Source: Chromohalobacter beijerinckii
GTDB taxonomy: Bacteria; Pseudomonadota; Gammaproteobacteria; Pseudomonadales; Halomonadaceae
Direction of reading: 5' to 3'
DNA: 64,000 nucleotides
Assembly: GCF_023061185.1 (NCBI RefSeq)
Contig: NZ_JAKGAK010000003.1
Span: forward strand, 186,001-250,000
Shown here: in pieces, positions 1 to 8,729 of the stretch
How positions within the stretch are numbered: position 1 is the first letter of the stretch
Layout: the number at the start of each line of letters is the position of its first letter
Notes under the pieces: model-generated
The model's database searches: none
The model's input: only the letters and a program-made list of their open reading frames with translations
What the model was told of the DNA's origin: nothing
Made by a program: the position numbers and the translations under genes

Positions 1-322
1 GCGCGATGGAAAGATCTATGGGGGAAGCATCCATAGCCATGTTGGCGCTACGCAGGTACTCGGCCTCCTGACCATCGTCGAGGCTGTTGATCCAGGTGCC
101 GCTACCCACGCGGGCCTGTACCAAGCCCATCTTTTCTGCCTGGGCGTAGGCGCGCGAAACGGTCTGAACGCTCACCGCCAATGTCTCGGCAAGACAGCGG
201 TGTGGTGGCAGGCGTGTGCCGGGCGTGAGCTCGCCCTGGCGAATGGCCTCGGCGAGTGCTCGGGCAATGGCTAGATACTTGGGCCCATGGGCCGGGAGAT
301 AAGATGTCAGGTCAATTGTCAT
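1..322 (-). CDS. enuR: MocR/GntR-family regulator, EnuR-type, N-terminal part
   Basis: Reading leftwards from an ATG at 322, an open frame of 107 codons runs off the window. It begins MTIDLTSYLPAHGPKYLAIA and contains a GntR winged-helix domain with the typical stretch LPPHRCLAETLAVSVQTVSR (about residues 44-63), followed by GSGTWI at the wing. MocR proteins join this domain to a PLP-binding aminotransferase-like domain, which would lie outside the window. It is divergent from doeA, the usual position of EnuR, the repressor of ectoine catabolic genes that responds to PLP-bound catabolic intermediates. The DNA-binding domain is seen; the EnuR name is inferred from context and could be tested on the missing C-terminal domain. 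Confidence 0.8.
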   Translation of the reverse strand, partial: MTIDLTSYLPAHGPKYLAIARALAEAIRQGELTPGTRLPPHRCLAETLAVSVQTVSRAYAQAEKMGLVQARVGSGTWINSLDDGQEAEYLRSANMAMDASPIDLSIA

Positions 323-390
323 GACACAATAAAGCCTTTGACGGCAAGCAGCGCGTGAATGCTAGTATCGTCGACAACGCATTGATCGAC

Positions 391-430
391 AATTGTACTG
401 ATTTTCTTCCTTCCTTGTGTCAGTACAATT
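391..430. promoter_or_regulatory. Perfect 11-bp inverted repeat in the enuR-doeA intergenic region (candidate operator)
   Basis: AATTGTACTGA at 391-401 is matched by its exact reverse complement TCAGTACAATT at 420-430, with an 18-base spacer. It lies 75 bases before the doeA start in the 183-base space between the two divergent genes. A second palindrome-like sequence, ATTGTCATGACACAAT (315-330), overlaps the start codon of the regulator. The position suits an operator for the MocR regulator or for DoeX. The lack of a T-run and the location before a gene argue against a terminator. Confidence 0.5.
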
Positions 431-505
431 TATTTCATCGAATGCAGGGTCCTGCCTCCCGTCCGGGAGATCAGGGATGAGCAATTCTGTCGGGCGAGTG
501 GTGCC

Positions 506-1705
506 ATGTCTGAGGTTTCCCTGCCTTTCACTCGTGAGGAATACGCCGGCCGGCTGCACAAGGTGCGTTCGGCCATGGCCCAAAGAGGGATCGACGTACT
601 GATCGTCAGCGATCCGTCCAATATGGCGTGGTTGACGGGGTACGATGGTTGGTCTTTCTATGTGCATCAGTGCGTGCTGCTCGGCCTGGAAGGCGAGCCG
701 GTCTGGTATGGACGCCGCATGGATGCCAACGGAGCGCTACGCACCTGTTGGATCCATCCGGATAACATTACCTATTACCCGGATTATTACGTTCAAAATC
801 CCGATATGCATCCCATGGAGTACCTGGCGCAGTCGATCCTCCCGGATCGTGGCTGGCACGAGGGTACCATCGGCATGGAGATGGATAACTACTACTTTTC
901 CGCCAAGGCGTATTTGAGCCTCGTGCGCGAATTGCCGCACGCGCGTTTCGCGGATGCCAATTCGCTGGTCAACTGGTGCCGGGCGATCAAGTCGCCGCAG
1001 GAAATCGAGTATATGCGCATCGCGGCGCGGATCGTCGAGGGCATGCATTCGCGCATCCTTGAGGTCATTCAACCGGGTGTGCCCAAGAGCAAGGTAGTGT
1101 CCGAGATCTATCGCGTGGGCATCGAGGGCTGGGTCGATCCGCACGGGCGTGTCTACGGCGGTGATTATCCGGCCATCGTGCCCATGCTGCCGACCGGCAA
1201 GGACGCCGCCGCACCGCACCTGACCTGGGACGACACCCCGTTTCGCGAGGGCGAGGGCACCTTCTTCGAGATCGCCGGCGTCTACAAGCGTTATCATGCG
1301 CCGATGTCGCGCACGGTGTTTCTGGGCACGCCGCCGAGCCAGTTCCTGCGCGCTGAGTCGGCACTGCTCGAGGGCATCGAGAATGGCCTGGCGGTGGCCA
1401 AGCCGGGCAATCGTGCCGCCGACATCGCCATGGCACTGGGTGCAGCGATGGACAAGTACGGCTTCGACCGTGGCGGCGCGCGTTGTGGCTATTCCATCGG
1501 CATCAGCTATCCGCCGGATTGGGGCGAGCGTAATATCAGTCTGCGTCCCTCCGACGACACCATCCTCGAACCAGGGATGACGTTTCATTTCATGCCGGGT
1601 CTCTGGGAGGACGACTGGGGCCTGGAGATCACCGAAAGCATTCTGATTACCGAGACTGGCTGCGAGACGCTGGCCAACTTTCCACGCCAGCTGTTCGTGT
1701 GCTGA
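506..1705 (+). CDS. doeA: Ectoine hydrolase DoeA (EutD)
   Basis: A 399-residue protein of the M24 aminopeptidase-P/creatinase fold: an N-terminal creatinase-like domain (about 10-150) and a pita-bread domain (about 165-395). DoeA opens the ectoine ring to give N-acetyl-2,4-diaminobutyrate isomers in the cytoplasm. It is first in doeA-doeB-doeX, with doeB 31 bases downstream. The sequence includes the stretch SNMAWLTGYDGWSFYVHQ near residue 37 and NISLRPSDDTILEPGMTFHF near 345, as expected of ectoine hydrolases. Assignment as doeA rather than a generic M24 peptidase is supported by doeB, doeX, doeC, doeD and eutBC nearby. Confidence 0.93.
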   Translation: MSEVSLPFTREEYAGRLHKVRSAMAQRGIDVLIVSDPSNMAWLTGYDGWSFYVHQCVLLGLEGEPVWYGRRMDANGALRTCWIHPDNITYYPDYYVQNPDMHPMEYLAQSILPDRGWHEGTIGMEMDNYYFSAKAYLSLVRELPHARFADANSLVNWCRAIKSPQEIEYMRIAARIVEGMHSRILEVIQPGVPKSKVVSEIYRVGIEGWVDPHGRVYGGDYPAIVPMLPTGKDAAAPHLTWDDTPFREGEGTFFEIAGVYKRYHAPMSRTVFLGTPPSQFLRAESALLEGIENGLAVAKPGNRAADIAMALGAAMDKYGFDRGGARCGYSIGISYPPDWGERNISLRPSDDTILEPGMTFHFMPGLWEDDWGLEITESILITETGCETLANFPRQLFVC

Positions 1706-1736
1706 GTCGTGGGATGCGAGACGAGGAGAACATGAT

Positions 1737-2753
1737 ATGAGCAAGCGACCCAGCCCGGTGTCACCCACCGTCGATTTCGATGCCGATGGCATTCAGCACG
1801 GTTTTCTCAAGCTGCCGATCTCTACCGATGAATCGGCCTGGGGCGCGGTGATGATTCCGGTCACCGTCATCAACAACGGCGCGGGGCCCACGGCGTTGCT
1901 TACTGCTGGCAACCATGGCGATGAATACGAAGGCATCACGGCGCTTCTCAAGCTCAGCAATACACTGCGTGCCGAGGACGTGCGTGGCCGGGTGATCATC
2001 GTGCCGATCATGAACGTGCCCGCCGCGACTGCCGGCAAGCGTACGTCGGGATTGGATGGCGGCAATCTCAACCGCAGCTTCCCCGGCGACCCGGATGGCG
2101 GCGTCACCGAGCAAATCGCCGATTACTTCACGCGCGAACTGGTGCCGATGTGCGACGTGGCGTTGGATCTACATTCTGGCGGTCGTACCCTGGACATCTT
2201 ACCTTTCGCCGCCGCGCACCGCCTCGACGATCACGATCAGGAAGCGCAAAGCCTGGGCGGTGCAGTGGCCTTTGGCGCACCGGTGGCGATGATGATGTTC
2301 GAACTCGACGCCACCAAGCTCTACGACACCGCCGTGGAATCCCAGGGCAAAACCTTCGTTACCACCGAGTTGGGTGGCGGCGGCACGACCACGCCGGAGC
2401 GCATGGCCATCGCTGAACGCGGCGTGCGCAATTTCCTGATTCACTACGGCTTGATCGAAGGGCAGCTGGAATCCCCGGCCGGCCAGCAGGTATACGTGGA
2501 CATGCCCGATGCTTCTTGCTACGTGCAGAGCGAGCATAGCGGTCTGCTGGAGCTGAGTTTCGCGCTGGGCGAGACGGTGCGGCGTGGCGATGTGATCGCA
2601 CGGATATATGACATGACGCGAACCGGTAGCGAACCGATCATCTACCACGCAAAACGTGATGGCGTGTTAGTGGCGCGGCGCTTCCCGGCACAAGTGAACA
2701 TGGGCGATACGATTGCAGTGATCGCGGAAGTCGTCGATAGTCTCGAGCGTTGA
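1737..2753 (+). CDS. doeB: N-acetyl-2,4-diaminobutyrate deacetylase DoeB (EutE)
   Basis: A 338-residue zinc-dependent deacetylase of the succinylglutamate desuccinylase/aspartoacylase family. It removes acetate from the acetyl-diaminobutyrate made by DoeA, yielding 2,4-diaminobutyrate. Likely zinc ligands are seen in GNHGDEYEG (His60, Glu63) and ALDLHSGG (His146); TELGGGG near residue 209 is the usual active-site glutamate region. A C-terminal barrel-like segment follows (about 245-335). The ATG at 1737 follows the ribosome-binding sequence GAGGAG. It lies 31 bases after doeA and 19 before doeX, so one transcript is likely. Confidence 0.93.
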   Translation: MSKRPSPVSPTVDFDADGIQHGFLKLPISTDESAWGAVMIPVTVINNGAGPTALLTAGNHGDEYEGITALLKLSNTLRAEDVRGRVIIVPIMNVPAATAGKRTSGLDGGNLNRSFPGDPDGGVTEQIADYFTRELVPMCDVALDLHSGGRTLDILPFAAAHRLDDHDQEAQSLGGAVAFGAPVAMMMFELDATKLYDTAVESQGKTFVTTELGGGGTTTPERMAIAERGVRNFLIHYGLIEGQLESPAGQQVYVDMPDASCYVQSEHSGLLELSFALGETVRRGDVIARIYDMTRTGSEPIIYHAKRDGVLVARRFPAQVNMGDTIAVIAEVVDSLER

Positions 2754-2772
2754 GGATGGGTCGCCACACCAC

Positions 2773-3249
2773 ATGAAACTCGACCGCTACGACCTCAAGA
2801 TTCTCGACATTCTGTCTCGCGATGGGCGCATCACCAAGTCGAAACTGGCCGAGGCGATCAACCTCTCGGTGAGTCCCTGCTGGGAGCGCGTGCGGCGCCT
2901 GGAAAAAGCCGGCGTCATCGAAGGTTATGGCGCCCGGATCAACCCGACCTTGGTGGTCAAGCGCACTCCCGTCTGGGTGCAGATCGAGCTTGCGACCCAT
3001 CAGGCGGCTAGCTTCGCACGTTTCGAGAAAGCCGTCGCCGAGACACCGGAAGTGACCGAATGCGTCGCGGTAGGTGGCGGCGTCGACTACCTGGTCAAGT
3101 TCGAAACCGACTCCATCGATGCCTACCAGCGCACCATCGATGCCTGGCTGGTGGATGGCCTGGGGATCGAGCGCTACTTCACCTATATCGTCACCAAGAC
3201 CGTAAAACGCACCACACCGCCGTTGTCGTTGCACGACGACGAATCGTAG
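2773..3249 (+). CDS. doeX: Lrp/AsnC-family regulator DoeX
   Basis: A 158-residue Lrp/AsnC protein. An N-terminal helix-turn-helix (DLKILDILSRDGRITKSKLA onward, residues 7-60) is followed by an AsnC/RAM effector domain (about 70-150). It directly follows doeA-doeB, the arrangement known from Halomonas elongata, where DoeX is encoded with the ectoine degradation enzymes and binds upstream of them. Its ligand cannot be read from the sequence. Together with the divergent MocR gene, the cluster has two different regulators. Confidence 0.9.
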   Translation: MKLDRYDLKILDILSRDGRITKSKLAEAINLSVSPCWERVRRLEKAGVIEGYGARINPTLVVKRTPVWVQIELATHQAASFARFEKAVAETPEVTECVAVGGGVDYLVKFETDSIDAYQRTIDAWLVDGLGIERYFTYIVTKTVKRTTPPLSLHDDES

Positions 3250-3255
3250 CGCGCC

Positions 3256-4149
3256 ATGGATCATCGCCAACTTGCGTTTTTATGTGCCCTGGCGCGAGAG
3301 CGCCACTTCGGACGCGCCGCCAAGACGTGCCATGTGACCCAGCCGACCCTGTCGGCGCGCCTGCGGCAACTCGAGGAGGAGCTGGCCACGCCGTTGATTC
3401 GTCGCGGCCATCGCTTCGAGGGTTTCACCGCCGAGGGTGAGCGCGTGTTGGGACATGCACGCCGCATCCTCGGCGAGTTCGAAGCCCTACGCGGTGACCT
3501 GGCATCCTCGGCGCCGCTGGTCGGCCGCCTGACCCTGGGAGTGATCCCCACGGCACTGAATGCGCTCACCGAGTTGCTGCCGCCGCTGCGCGCCGCGCAT
3601 CCCGGCCTCGTTCTGCGCGTGCGCGAACTGGCGACGCCCATGTTGGCGCAGGGCCTGGAAGACGGTGACTTGGACCTGGCGATCGGCTACCTGGATGCGC
3701 CGGCGATGGCGGGGTTCGCGCATCGTCCCCTGTTCGATGAATATCCCGCCCTGGTGGCATCCCCCGCGCACTTTGCCGTGCCCGAGGCACCGCAGTGGGC
3801 GCAGTTGGCCGAGTACCCGCTGTGTCTGCTGACCCCGGACATGCATCAGCGCCACTTGCTGGAAAGGCGCTTGGCGGGCCAGGGGCTGACGCTGACGCCT
3901 GCCCTCGAAACCGATGCTACCGCGGCATTGGGGGAATGGCTGCTTGCGGGGTTGGGCGTATCGGTGTTACCCGAGCAGTTCGTGCGCCGCCGCTGGCTAC
4001 AAGACGGCGAAGGGGCGCCCGGCCTCGTGGCGCGTCGCCTGCCCGGCGAGGGAGACCGTGTCGGCATGCTGTGGCCACAGAGGACACCGCGCGGGCGGCG
4101 CCTGCAAGCCGTGCTCGACCTGTGGCAAGCGGTATCCGGGGCGACTTGA
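3256..4149 (+). CDS. LysR-family transcriptional regulator
   Basis: A 297-residue LysR protein: N-terminal winged helix-turn-helix (MDHRQLAFLCALARERHFGR onward, residues 1-60) and a two-lobed substrate-binding domain (about 88-290). It begins 6 bases after doeX, so it may be read with doeABX. The fdhD gene and a molybdopterin oxidoreductase follow on the same strand after about 200 bases, so it could instead control those. Similar genes are often placed beside fdhD/YdeP-type genes, but I cannot decide the target. Residues 3-58 contain the conserved AAKTCHVTQPTLSARLRQLE recognition-helix region. Confidence 0.88.
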   Translation: MDHRQLAFLCALARERHFGRAAKTCHVTQPTLSARLRQLEEELATPLIRRGHRFEGFTAEGERVLGHARRILGEFEALRGDLASSAPLVGRLTLGVIPTALNALTELLPPLRAAHPGLVLRVRELATPMLAQGLEDGDLDLAIGYLDAPAMAGFAHRPLFDEYPALVASPAHFAVPEAPQWAQLAEYPLCLLTPDMHQRHLLERRLAGQGLTLTPALETDATAALGEWLLAGLGVSVLPEQFVRRRWLQDGEGAPGLVARRLPGEGDRVGMLWPQRTPRGRRLQAVLDLWQAVSGAT

Positions 4150-4356
4150 TCGAGCCGCTCTATCGATGCATCGCTTAGTTCGATTGGCCTAGGCGTGAAA
4201 GGACGCGCTAGGGTGAACGACGTACTTCGTGTTTCCGTTCGGGCGCGGGGCGAACGCTCCGGCAGCGAGTCCGCCTGAGGGGAAGTCGATGCCCGCGCGG
4301 GCGTTACACAGGATGTGTCTCGCGTCGGTCATTTCGTTTCCCGATGGAACCTTTAT

Positions 4357-5136
4357 ATGCCACTAGAGCCGATGAAATCGCATTCATTTTCCGCTGCCTC
4401 GCGCTATGACGATCAGCGCGACCGGCCTTTGCGGACGCTCGATGGCCCACAGGAACAACCGCTGACCCTGTCGCTCAACGATACCGCCATGGTGACGTTG
4501 TTGGCGACGCCCGAAGCCCTCGAGCCGCTGGCGCTGGGGCATGCCTTCACGGCGGGCTGGATCGAACGCGCCGAGCAGGTCGAAGACATTCGTGTGTCAC
4601 GGCTGCGTCACGGGCAGTTGGTGCGGCTGTCGGTTTCGTCGCAGGTCGAAGCGCGCGCTGCTAGTCTGCAACGTGCCGGGGCCTCGGTGTCGAGCTGTGG
4701 CGCCTGCGGGGTAGCCGAGGAGTCGCAGTTGATGCAGGGGCTTAAACGTTTGCCGTCGTGCGCGCCTCTGCCGCCCTGGGCCTTGATGCGCGGCGTGGAA
4801 AGTTTGCAGCGTCACGCCCGTGCCGGGCTGCATATGGCGTTGGCCCTCGACGGCGATGGCGAGGTAGTGGCGCGCGGCGTGGATATCGGACGCCACAACG
4901 CCCTGGACCGAGTCATCGGCGAAGGGTTGGTACATGGCGAAATGCCGGCGGCGGTGTTGCTTTCCAGCCGCTGTAGCATGGAACTGGTGCAGAAGACCGT
5001 GCGTGCCGGTATCGCGACCCTGGCCACGCTGTCGTTACCCTCGGCCCTGGCGGTAGAAATCGCGCGTGCCTGCGACCTCAACTTGATCTGTTGTCATCGC
5101 GGCCGGCACCTCGAACGCCTGAGTGGCGCGACATAG
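4357..5136 (+). CDS. fdhD: Formate dehydrogenase accessory sulfurtransferase FdhD
   Basis: FdhD transfers sulfur from IscS to the molybdenum cofactor of formate-dehydrogenase-type enzymes. The 259-residue frame carries the essential cysteine pair in SSCGACG (Cys114 and Cys117 from this start) and the conserved VDIGRHNALDRVIG and LLSSRCSMELVQK blocks. Upstream in-frame starts exist at 4315 and a later one at 4372; none has a strong ribosome-binding site, so the start is uncertain by about 15 residues. It directly precedes a YdeP-like molybdopterin enzyme, which is probably its client. The 165 bases before 4315 hold no gene. Confidence 0.93.
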   Translation: MPLEPMKSHSFSAASRYDDQRDRPLRTLDGPQEQPLTLSLNDTAMVTLLATPEALEPLALGHAFTAGWIERAEQVEDIRVSRLRHGQLVRLSVSSQVEARAASLQRAGASVSSCGACGVAEESQLMQGLKRLPSCAPLPPWALMRGVESLQRHARAGLHMALALDGDGEVVARGVDIGRHNALDRVIGEGLVHGEMPAAVLLSSRCSMELVQKTVRAGIATLATLSLPSALAVEIARACDLNLICCHRGRHLERLSGAT

Positions 5137-5214
5137 CGCCGGATGCTTACCAGGAGCTTTTTCTGCCGTCATCGCGTCATCCTTTCACTTCTTCACTAAG
5201 TCACCGAGATTGTC

Positions 5215-7638
5215 ATGGCTTCCCATCATCAGACTCCGTTACCCGACGACCGCAAGGCGCCTCCCGCAAGTGAAGCCGGGGAACGTCTCCCCGAGGCGGA
5301 TGCAACCCTGACCCGCGCGCCTAGCGTCGAACCCTACACTGGCCCGGCCGGGGGCTGGGGTGCGATGCAAAGCGTGGGACGCCACCTCAAGCGTAGTAAG
5401 GCGCCGTTCAAGGGAGCGCGGGCATTGCTGTCCACCAATCAGCCGCAAGGCTTCGATTGTCCGGGCTGCGCGTGGGGCGATCCGCTACACGGCTCGTCGT
5501 TCGAGTTCTGCGAAAACGGCGTCAAGGCGGTGGCTTGGGAAAGCACCAAGAAACGCGTCACGCGGCGCTTTTTCGAGCGTCACACGCTGAGCGAGCTGCG
5601 CGGGTGGGATGACTTTCGCCTCGAGGATCAGGGCCGGCTCACCGAGCCCATGAGTTATGATGCGGCCAGCGACCGCTATGTCCCCATCGACTGGGAGGCG
5701 GCGTTTGCGCTGATCGCCGAACGCTTGACGGCACTTCCCGATCCCAACCGTGCGCTGTTCTACACCTCCGGGCGGGCCAGCAACGAAGCGGCGTATCTGT
5801 ATCAGTTGTTCGTGCGCCTCTATGGCACCAACAATTTTCCGGACTGCTCGAACATGTGCCACGAGGCCAGTGGCGTGGGCATGGATGCCAGCCTGGGCGT
5901 GGGTAAAGGTACTGTCCAACTGGAAGATTTCGAACATGCCGATACCATCTTGGTCTTCGGCCAGAACCCCGGCACCAATCATCCACGGATGCTCGGCGAT
6001 CTACGCCGTGCGGCGGAGCGGGGCGCGCGTATCGTCAGCTTCAACCCGCTCAAGGAGCGTGGTCTGGAACGGTTCGCCGATCCCCAGAACAAGCGCGAAA
6101 TGCTCACCCAGGGCAGCCATCGCATCTCCTCGCATTACTATCAGCCCAAGATGGGGGGCGACATGGCGGCGGCGCGCGGTATCGCCAAGGCATTGTTCGC
6201 GCTCGAGGCCCAGGGAGACTTTACGCCGGATCGCGCCTTCATCGAGTCGCACACTGCCGGCTATGAGCAGTGGCGGACTCAGGTCGAGGCCACGCCGTGG
6301 GCGGACATCGAGGACCAGGCTGGACTGGCGCGCACTCAGATCGAGGAAGTGGCGGATATCGTCGCTCGTGCCGAGCGCATGATCATCACTTGGGCGATGG
6401 GCATTACCCAGCACGAGCATTCGGTGGATACCGTTCGCGAGCTGGTCAACTTGCTACTGCTGGGTGGCCACATCGGGCGCCCCGGTGCAGGGGCTTGCCC
6501 GGTGCGCGGACACTCCAACGTGCAGGGTGACCGCACCATGGGCATCGACGAGAAGGCGCCCGCGCGGCTGATCGATGCTCTAGAGGCGCGTTATGGAAAA
6601 AGCGGTGTCACCATGCCGCGTGCGCCGGGTTATAACACCGTGGGTGCCATTCGCGCGCTGGAGCTGGGTGAGGCCGATGTCTTCATTGGGCTGGGCGGCA
6701 ACTTCACCCGGGCCACGCCGGACAGTCAGCGCACCGAGCGCGCCTTCCGACGCCTTGGGCTCAATGTGCAGATCAGCACCAAACTCAATCGTAGCCATCT
6801 GATTACCGGTGGCGATGCGCTGATCCTGCCGTGCCTGGGCCGTACCGAGATCGATCGCCAAGGCGAGGCGGGCGCGTCGCAGCAGGTCAGCGTCGAGGAT
6901 TCGATGTCGATGGTGCACGGCAGTGCCGGCATTCAGGAGCCGGCTTCCGAGTGGCTGCGTTCAGAGCCCGCGATCGTTGCAGGTATCGCCAAGGCCACGC
7001 TGACACGGGTGTTGCCAAGGCGCGGAGTGGCGCCCGACGTCGTCGATTGGGACGCCTTGGTGGCGAACTACGACCGCATTCGCGACGAGATCGAGGCAGT
7101 CATTCCCGGTTTCGAGGACTTCAATGCGCGTCTGGGGCAGGCAGGTGGCTTCTGGTTGGAAAACGCCGCCAGCCAACGCCGCTTCAATACATCATCCGGT
7201 CGGGCCACGTTCTGTGCCGCGCCGCTGCCCGAAGCGGTGATGCACCAGCGCCTGCACGCACGCCGCGATGACGGCTGGCTGACACTGCAGACGCTGCGCA
7301 GCCACGATCAGTACAACACTACCGTTTACGGTTACGACGACCGTTACCGAGGCGTCAAGGGCCAGCGGCGGGTGGTGTTCGTCAATCCCGCCGACCTCAC
7401 GCGACTGGGGCTCGAAAGCGACCAGTGGGTCGATCTGGTGGGGCTCGATCACGAGGGTGAGCCCCGTCGCGCCCCGGCATTCAGGGTCGTCGCCTACGAA
7501 ACTCCCGAAGGGTGCGCCGCCGCCTATTATCCCGAAACCAATGCGTTGGTGCCGTTGGAAAGCGTCGGCGTGGGCACTGATACGCCCACTTCCAAGGCGG
7601 TCGCGATACGCCTGGAGCCGAGTCAGCGAATCGTTTGA
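5215..7638 (+). CDS. FdhF/YdeP-family molybdopterin oxidoreductase
   Basis: An 807-residue protein of the FdhF/YdeP (CbbBc-like) molybdopterin family. Near residue 82 it has FDCPGCAWGDP, the cysteine pair of this family, followed by FCENG, in place of the four-cysteine cluster motif of classical formate dehydrogenases. The Mo-bisPGD domains span about 130-680, including YTSGRASNEAAYLYQLFVRL and CPVRGHSNVQGDRTMGI, and a molydopterin dinucleotide-binding domain closes the protein (about 690-800). The electron acceptor and substrate are unknown; YdeP proteins are linked to acid resistance or formate oxidation in some bacteria. It is paired with fdhD 78 bases upstream. Confidence 0.85.
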   Translation: MASHHQTPLPDDRKAPPASEAGERLPEADATLTRAPSVEPYTGPAGGWGAMQSVGRHLKRSKAPFKGARALLSTNQPQGFDCPGCAWGDPLHGSSFEFCENGVKAVAWESTKKRVTRRFFERHTLSELRGWDDFRLEDQGRLTEPMSYDAASDRYVPIDWEAAFALIAERLTALPDPNRALFYTSGRASNEAAYLYQLFVRLYGTNNFPDCSNMCHEASGVGMDASLGVGKGTVQLEDFEHADTILVFGQNPGTNHPRMLGDLRRAAERGARIVSFNPLKERGLERFADPQNKREMLTQGSHRISSHYYQPKMGGDMAAARGIAKALFALEAQGDFTPDRAFIESHTAGYEQWRTQVEATPWADIEDQAGLARTQIEEVADIVARAERMIITWAMGITQHEHSVDTVRELVNLLLLGGHIGRPGAGACPVRGHSNVQGDRTMGIDEKAPARLIDALEARYGKSGVTMPRAPGYNTVGAIRALELGEADVFIGLGGNFTRATPDSQRTERAFRRLGLNVQISTKLNRSHLITGGDALILPCLGRTEIDRQGEAGASQQVSVEDSMSMVHGSAGIQEPASEWLRSEPAIVAGIAKATLTRVLPRRGVAPDVVDWDALVANYDRIRDEIEAVIPGFEDFNARLGQAGGFWLENAASQRRFNTSSGRATFCAAPLPEAVMHQRLHARRDDGWLTLQTLRSHDQYNTTVYGYDDRYRGVKGQRRVVFVNPADLTRLGLESDQWVDLVGLDHEGEPRRAPAFRVVAYETPEGCAAAYYPETNALVPLESVGVGTDTPTSKAVAIRLEPSQRIV

Positions 7639-7831
7639 TGCGTTGGTGATACGTGTCGTACGACCAAAGTTGTGACGCATGACCGGTGTTGCGGCGCTAT
7701 GCTATTAAATACTACATAAGCGTCGCCACATAAGTTGGACTACACAAAATATTCGGACGACGCTATTAATGCCCCTCTTATAACCGGGGGCACGCCGCTC
7801 AACTTAACGGGATCGCCCGGGAGGTGCTGTC

Positions 7832-8488
7832 ATGGAACTGTTCATCCAGACTGCATTGGGGTTTCCTTTCGCCTTCTTTCTCATCTTGCTGGCACTAGTG
7901 GCAATTTACTGGTTGTTGGCCGGGCTGCGCGTCATACGCGTCTCGTGCTTCGACCATGACAGCCTGCGTGACGATCATCTCGCCAGTACCTTGATTTCCC
8001 TGGGCTTTGCAGGGGTGCCAGCGTCATTCGCGCTGAGTGCCTTGATCGTCACCGCTACGCCTATCGCGTTCGCTCTAAGTTTGGTGCTGCAATGGTTGCC
8101 GCTGGGGCTGCTACGTCTGCCGCTGGGCTTTCTGGCTATCTGGGCGGCTTTCGCGCTGGCGTCGTCACCGAGCGTTGCTGCCTGCCACGGCTTGGCGCGG
8201 CGTTTTCATCATTCGCGTCGGGCCTCTCCGCGCTGGCTGTTGGGCGAAACCGTCGTGGTGCGTCAAGCAAGCGACAGCGAAGGGCGCTGCCAGGCGACGC
8301 TGGAAAGCGATTCCGATGTGGTCGTGACCCTGCATGGCAAAGGGAACGGCTGCATCGCTGGTGAGCGCCGCGTGCTGGTCAAGCATGTCGCCCGTGAGGA
8401 TGCGTATCGTGCGGTGCCCGCCGAAGAGTATCTGGATGCCCACGCACGCCTGCGTAAGCTGCATTTACTACCGCGCCACGATATCTGA
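7832..8488 (+). CDS. Inner-membrane protein with C-terminal OB-fold, YqiJ-like
   Basis: A 218-residue protein with hydrophobic segments at about 8-30, 55-80 and 85-112, then a soluble tail (about 130-210) that looks like the OB-fold/NfeD-type domain of the DUF1449/YqiJ family. YqiJ proteins accompany a flotillin-like partner (YqiK) in E. coli; no flotillin gene is beside this one. The ATG follows the ribosome-binding sequence GGGAGG. The 193 bases upstream (7639-7831) hold no gene, only a weak GC hairpin near 7770-7792. Its role here is unknown and it does not obviously belong to ectoine catabolism. Confidence 0.55.
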   Translation: MELFIQTALGFPFAFFLILLALVAIYWLLAGLRVIRVSCFDHDSLRDDHLASTLISLGFAGVPASFALSALIVTATPIAFALSLVLQWLPLGLLRLPLGFLAIWAAFALASSPSVAACHGLARRFHHSRRASPRWLLGETVVVRQASDSEGRCQATLESDSDVVVTLHGKGNGCIAGERRVLVKHVAREDAYRAVPAEEYLDAHARLRKLHLLPRHDI

Positions 8489-8729
8489 GCGAATCGCCCC
8501 GATGCCGCCCCTGCTTGCGGCGGTGGGGCGTAAAAAATGCGACGCAGAAAAAAACGCCCTTCCTGGAGCGTGACTCGAAAAAAACCGGTGTCGATCACCC
8601 CATCAGACAAAAACTCTCCCGCCTTGTGCTGCTTTACCCTGTGGGCATCGGATGAACGTCGTCCGCCACGACCTATCCGGGCCGATGCTAGTCAACTCAG
8701 GCCCGGTTCGTTTTTGGGAGAAGTAGCGC

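Noticed and set aside
8492-8532. GC-rich inverted repeat after the YqiJ-like gene as a terminator
   Set aside because: The stem has a central mismatch block and is followed by an A-run, not a T-run, on the coding strand.
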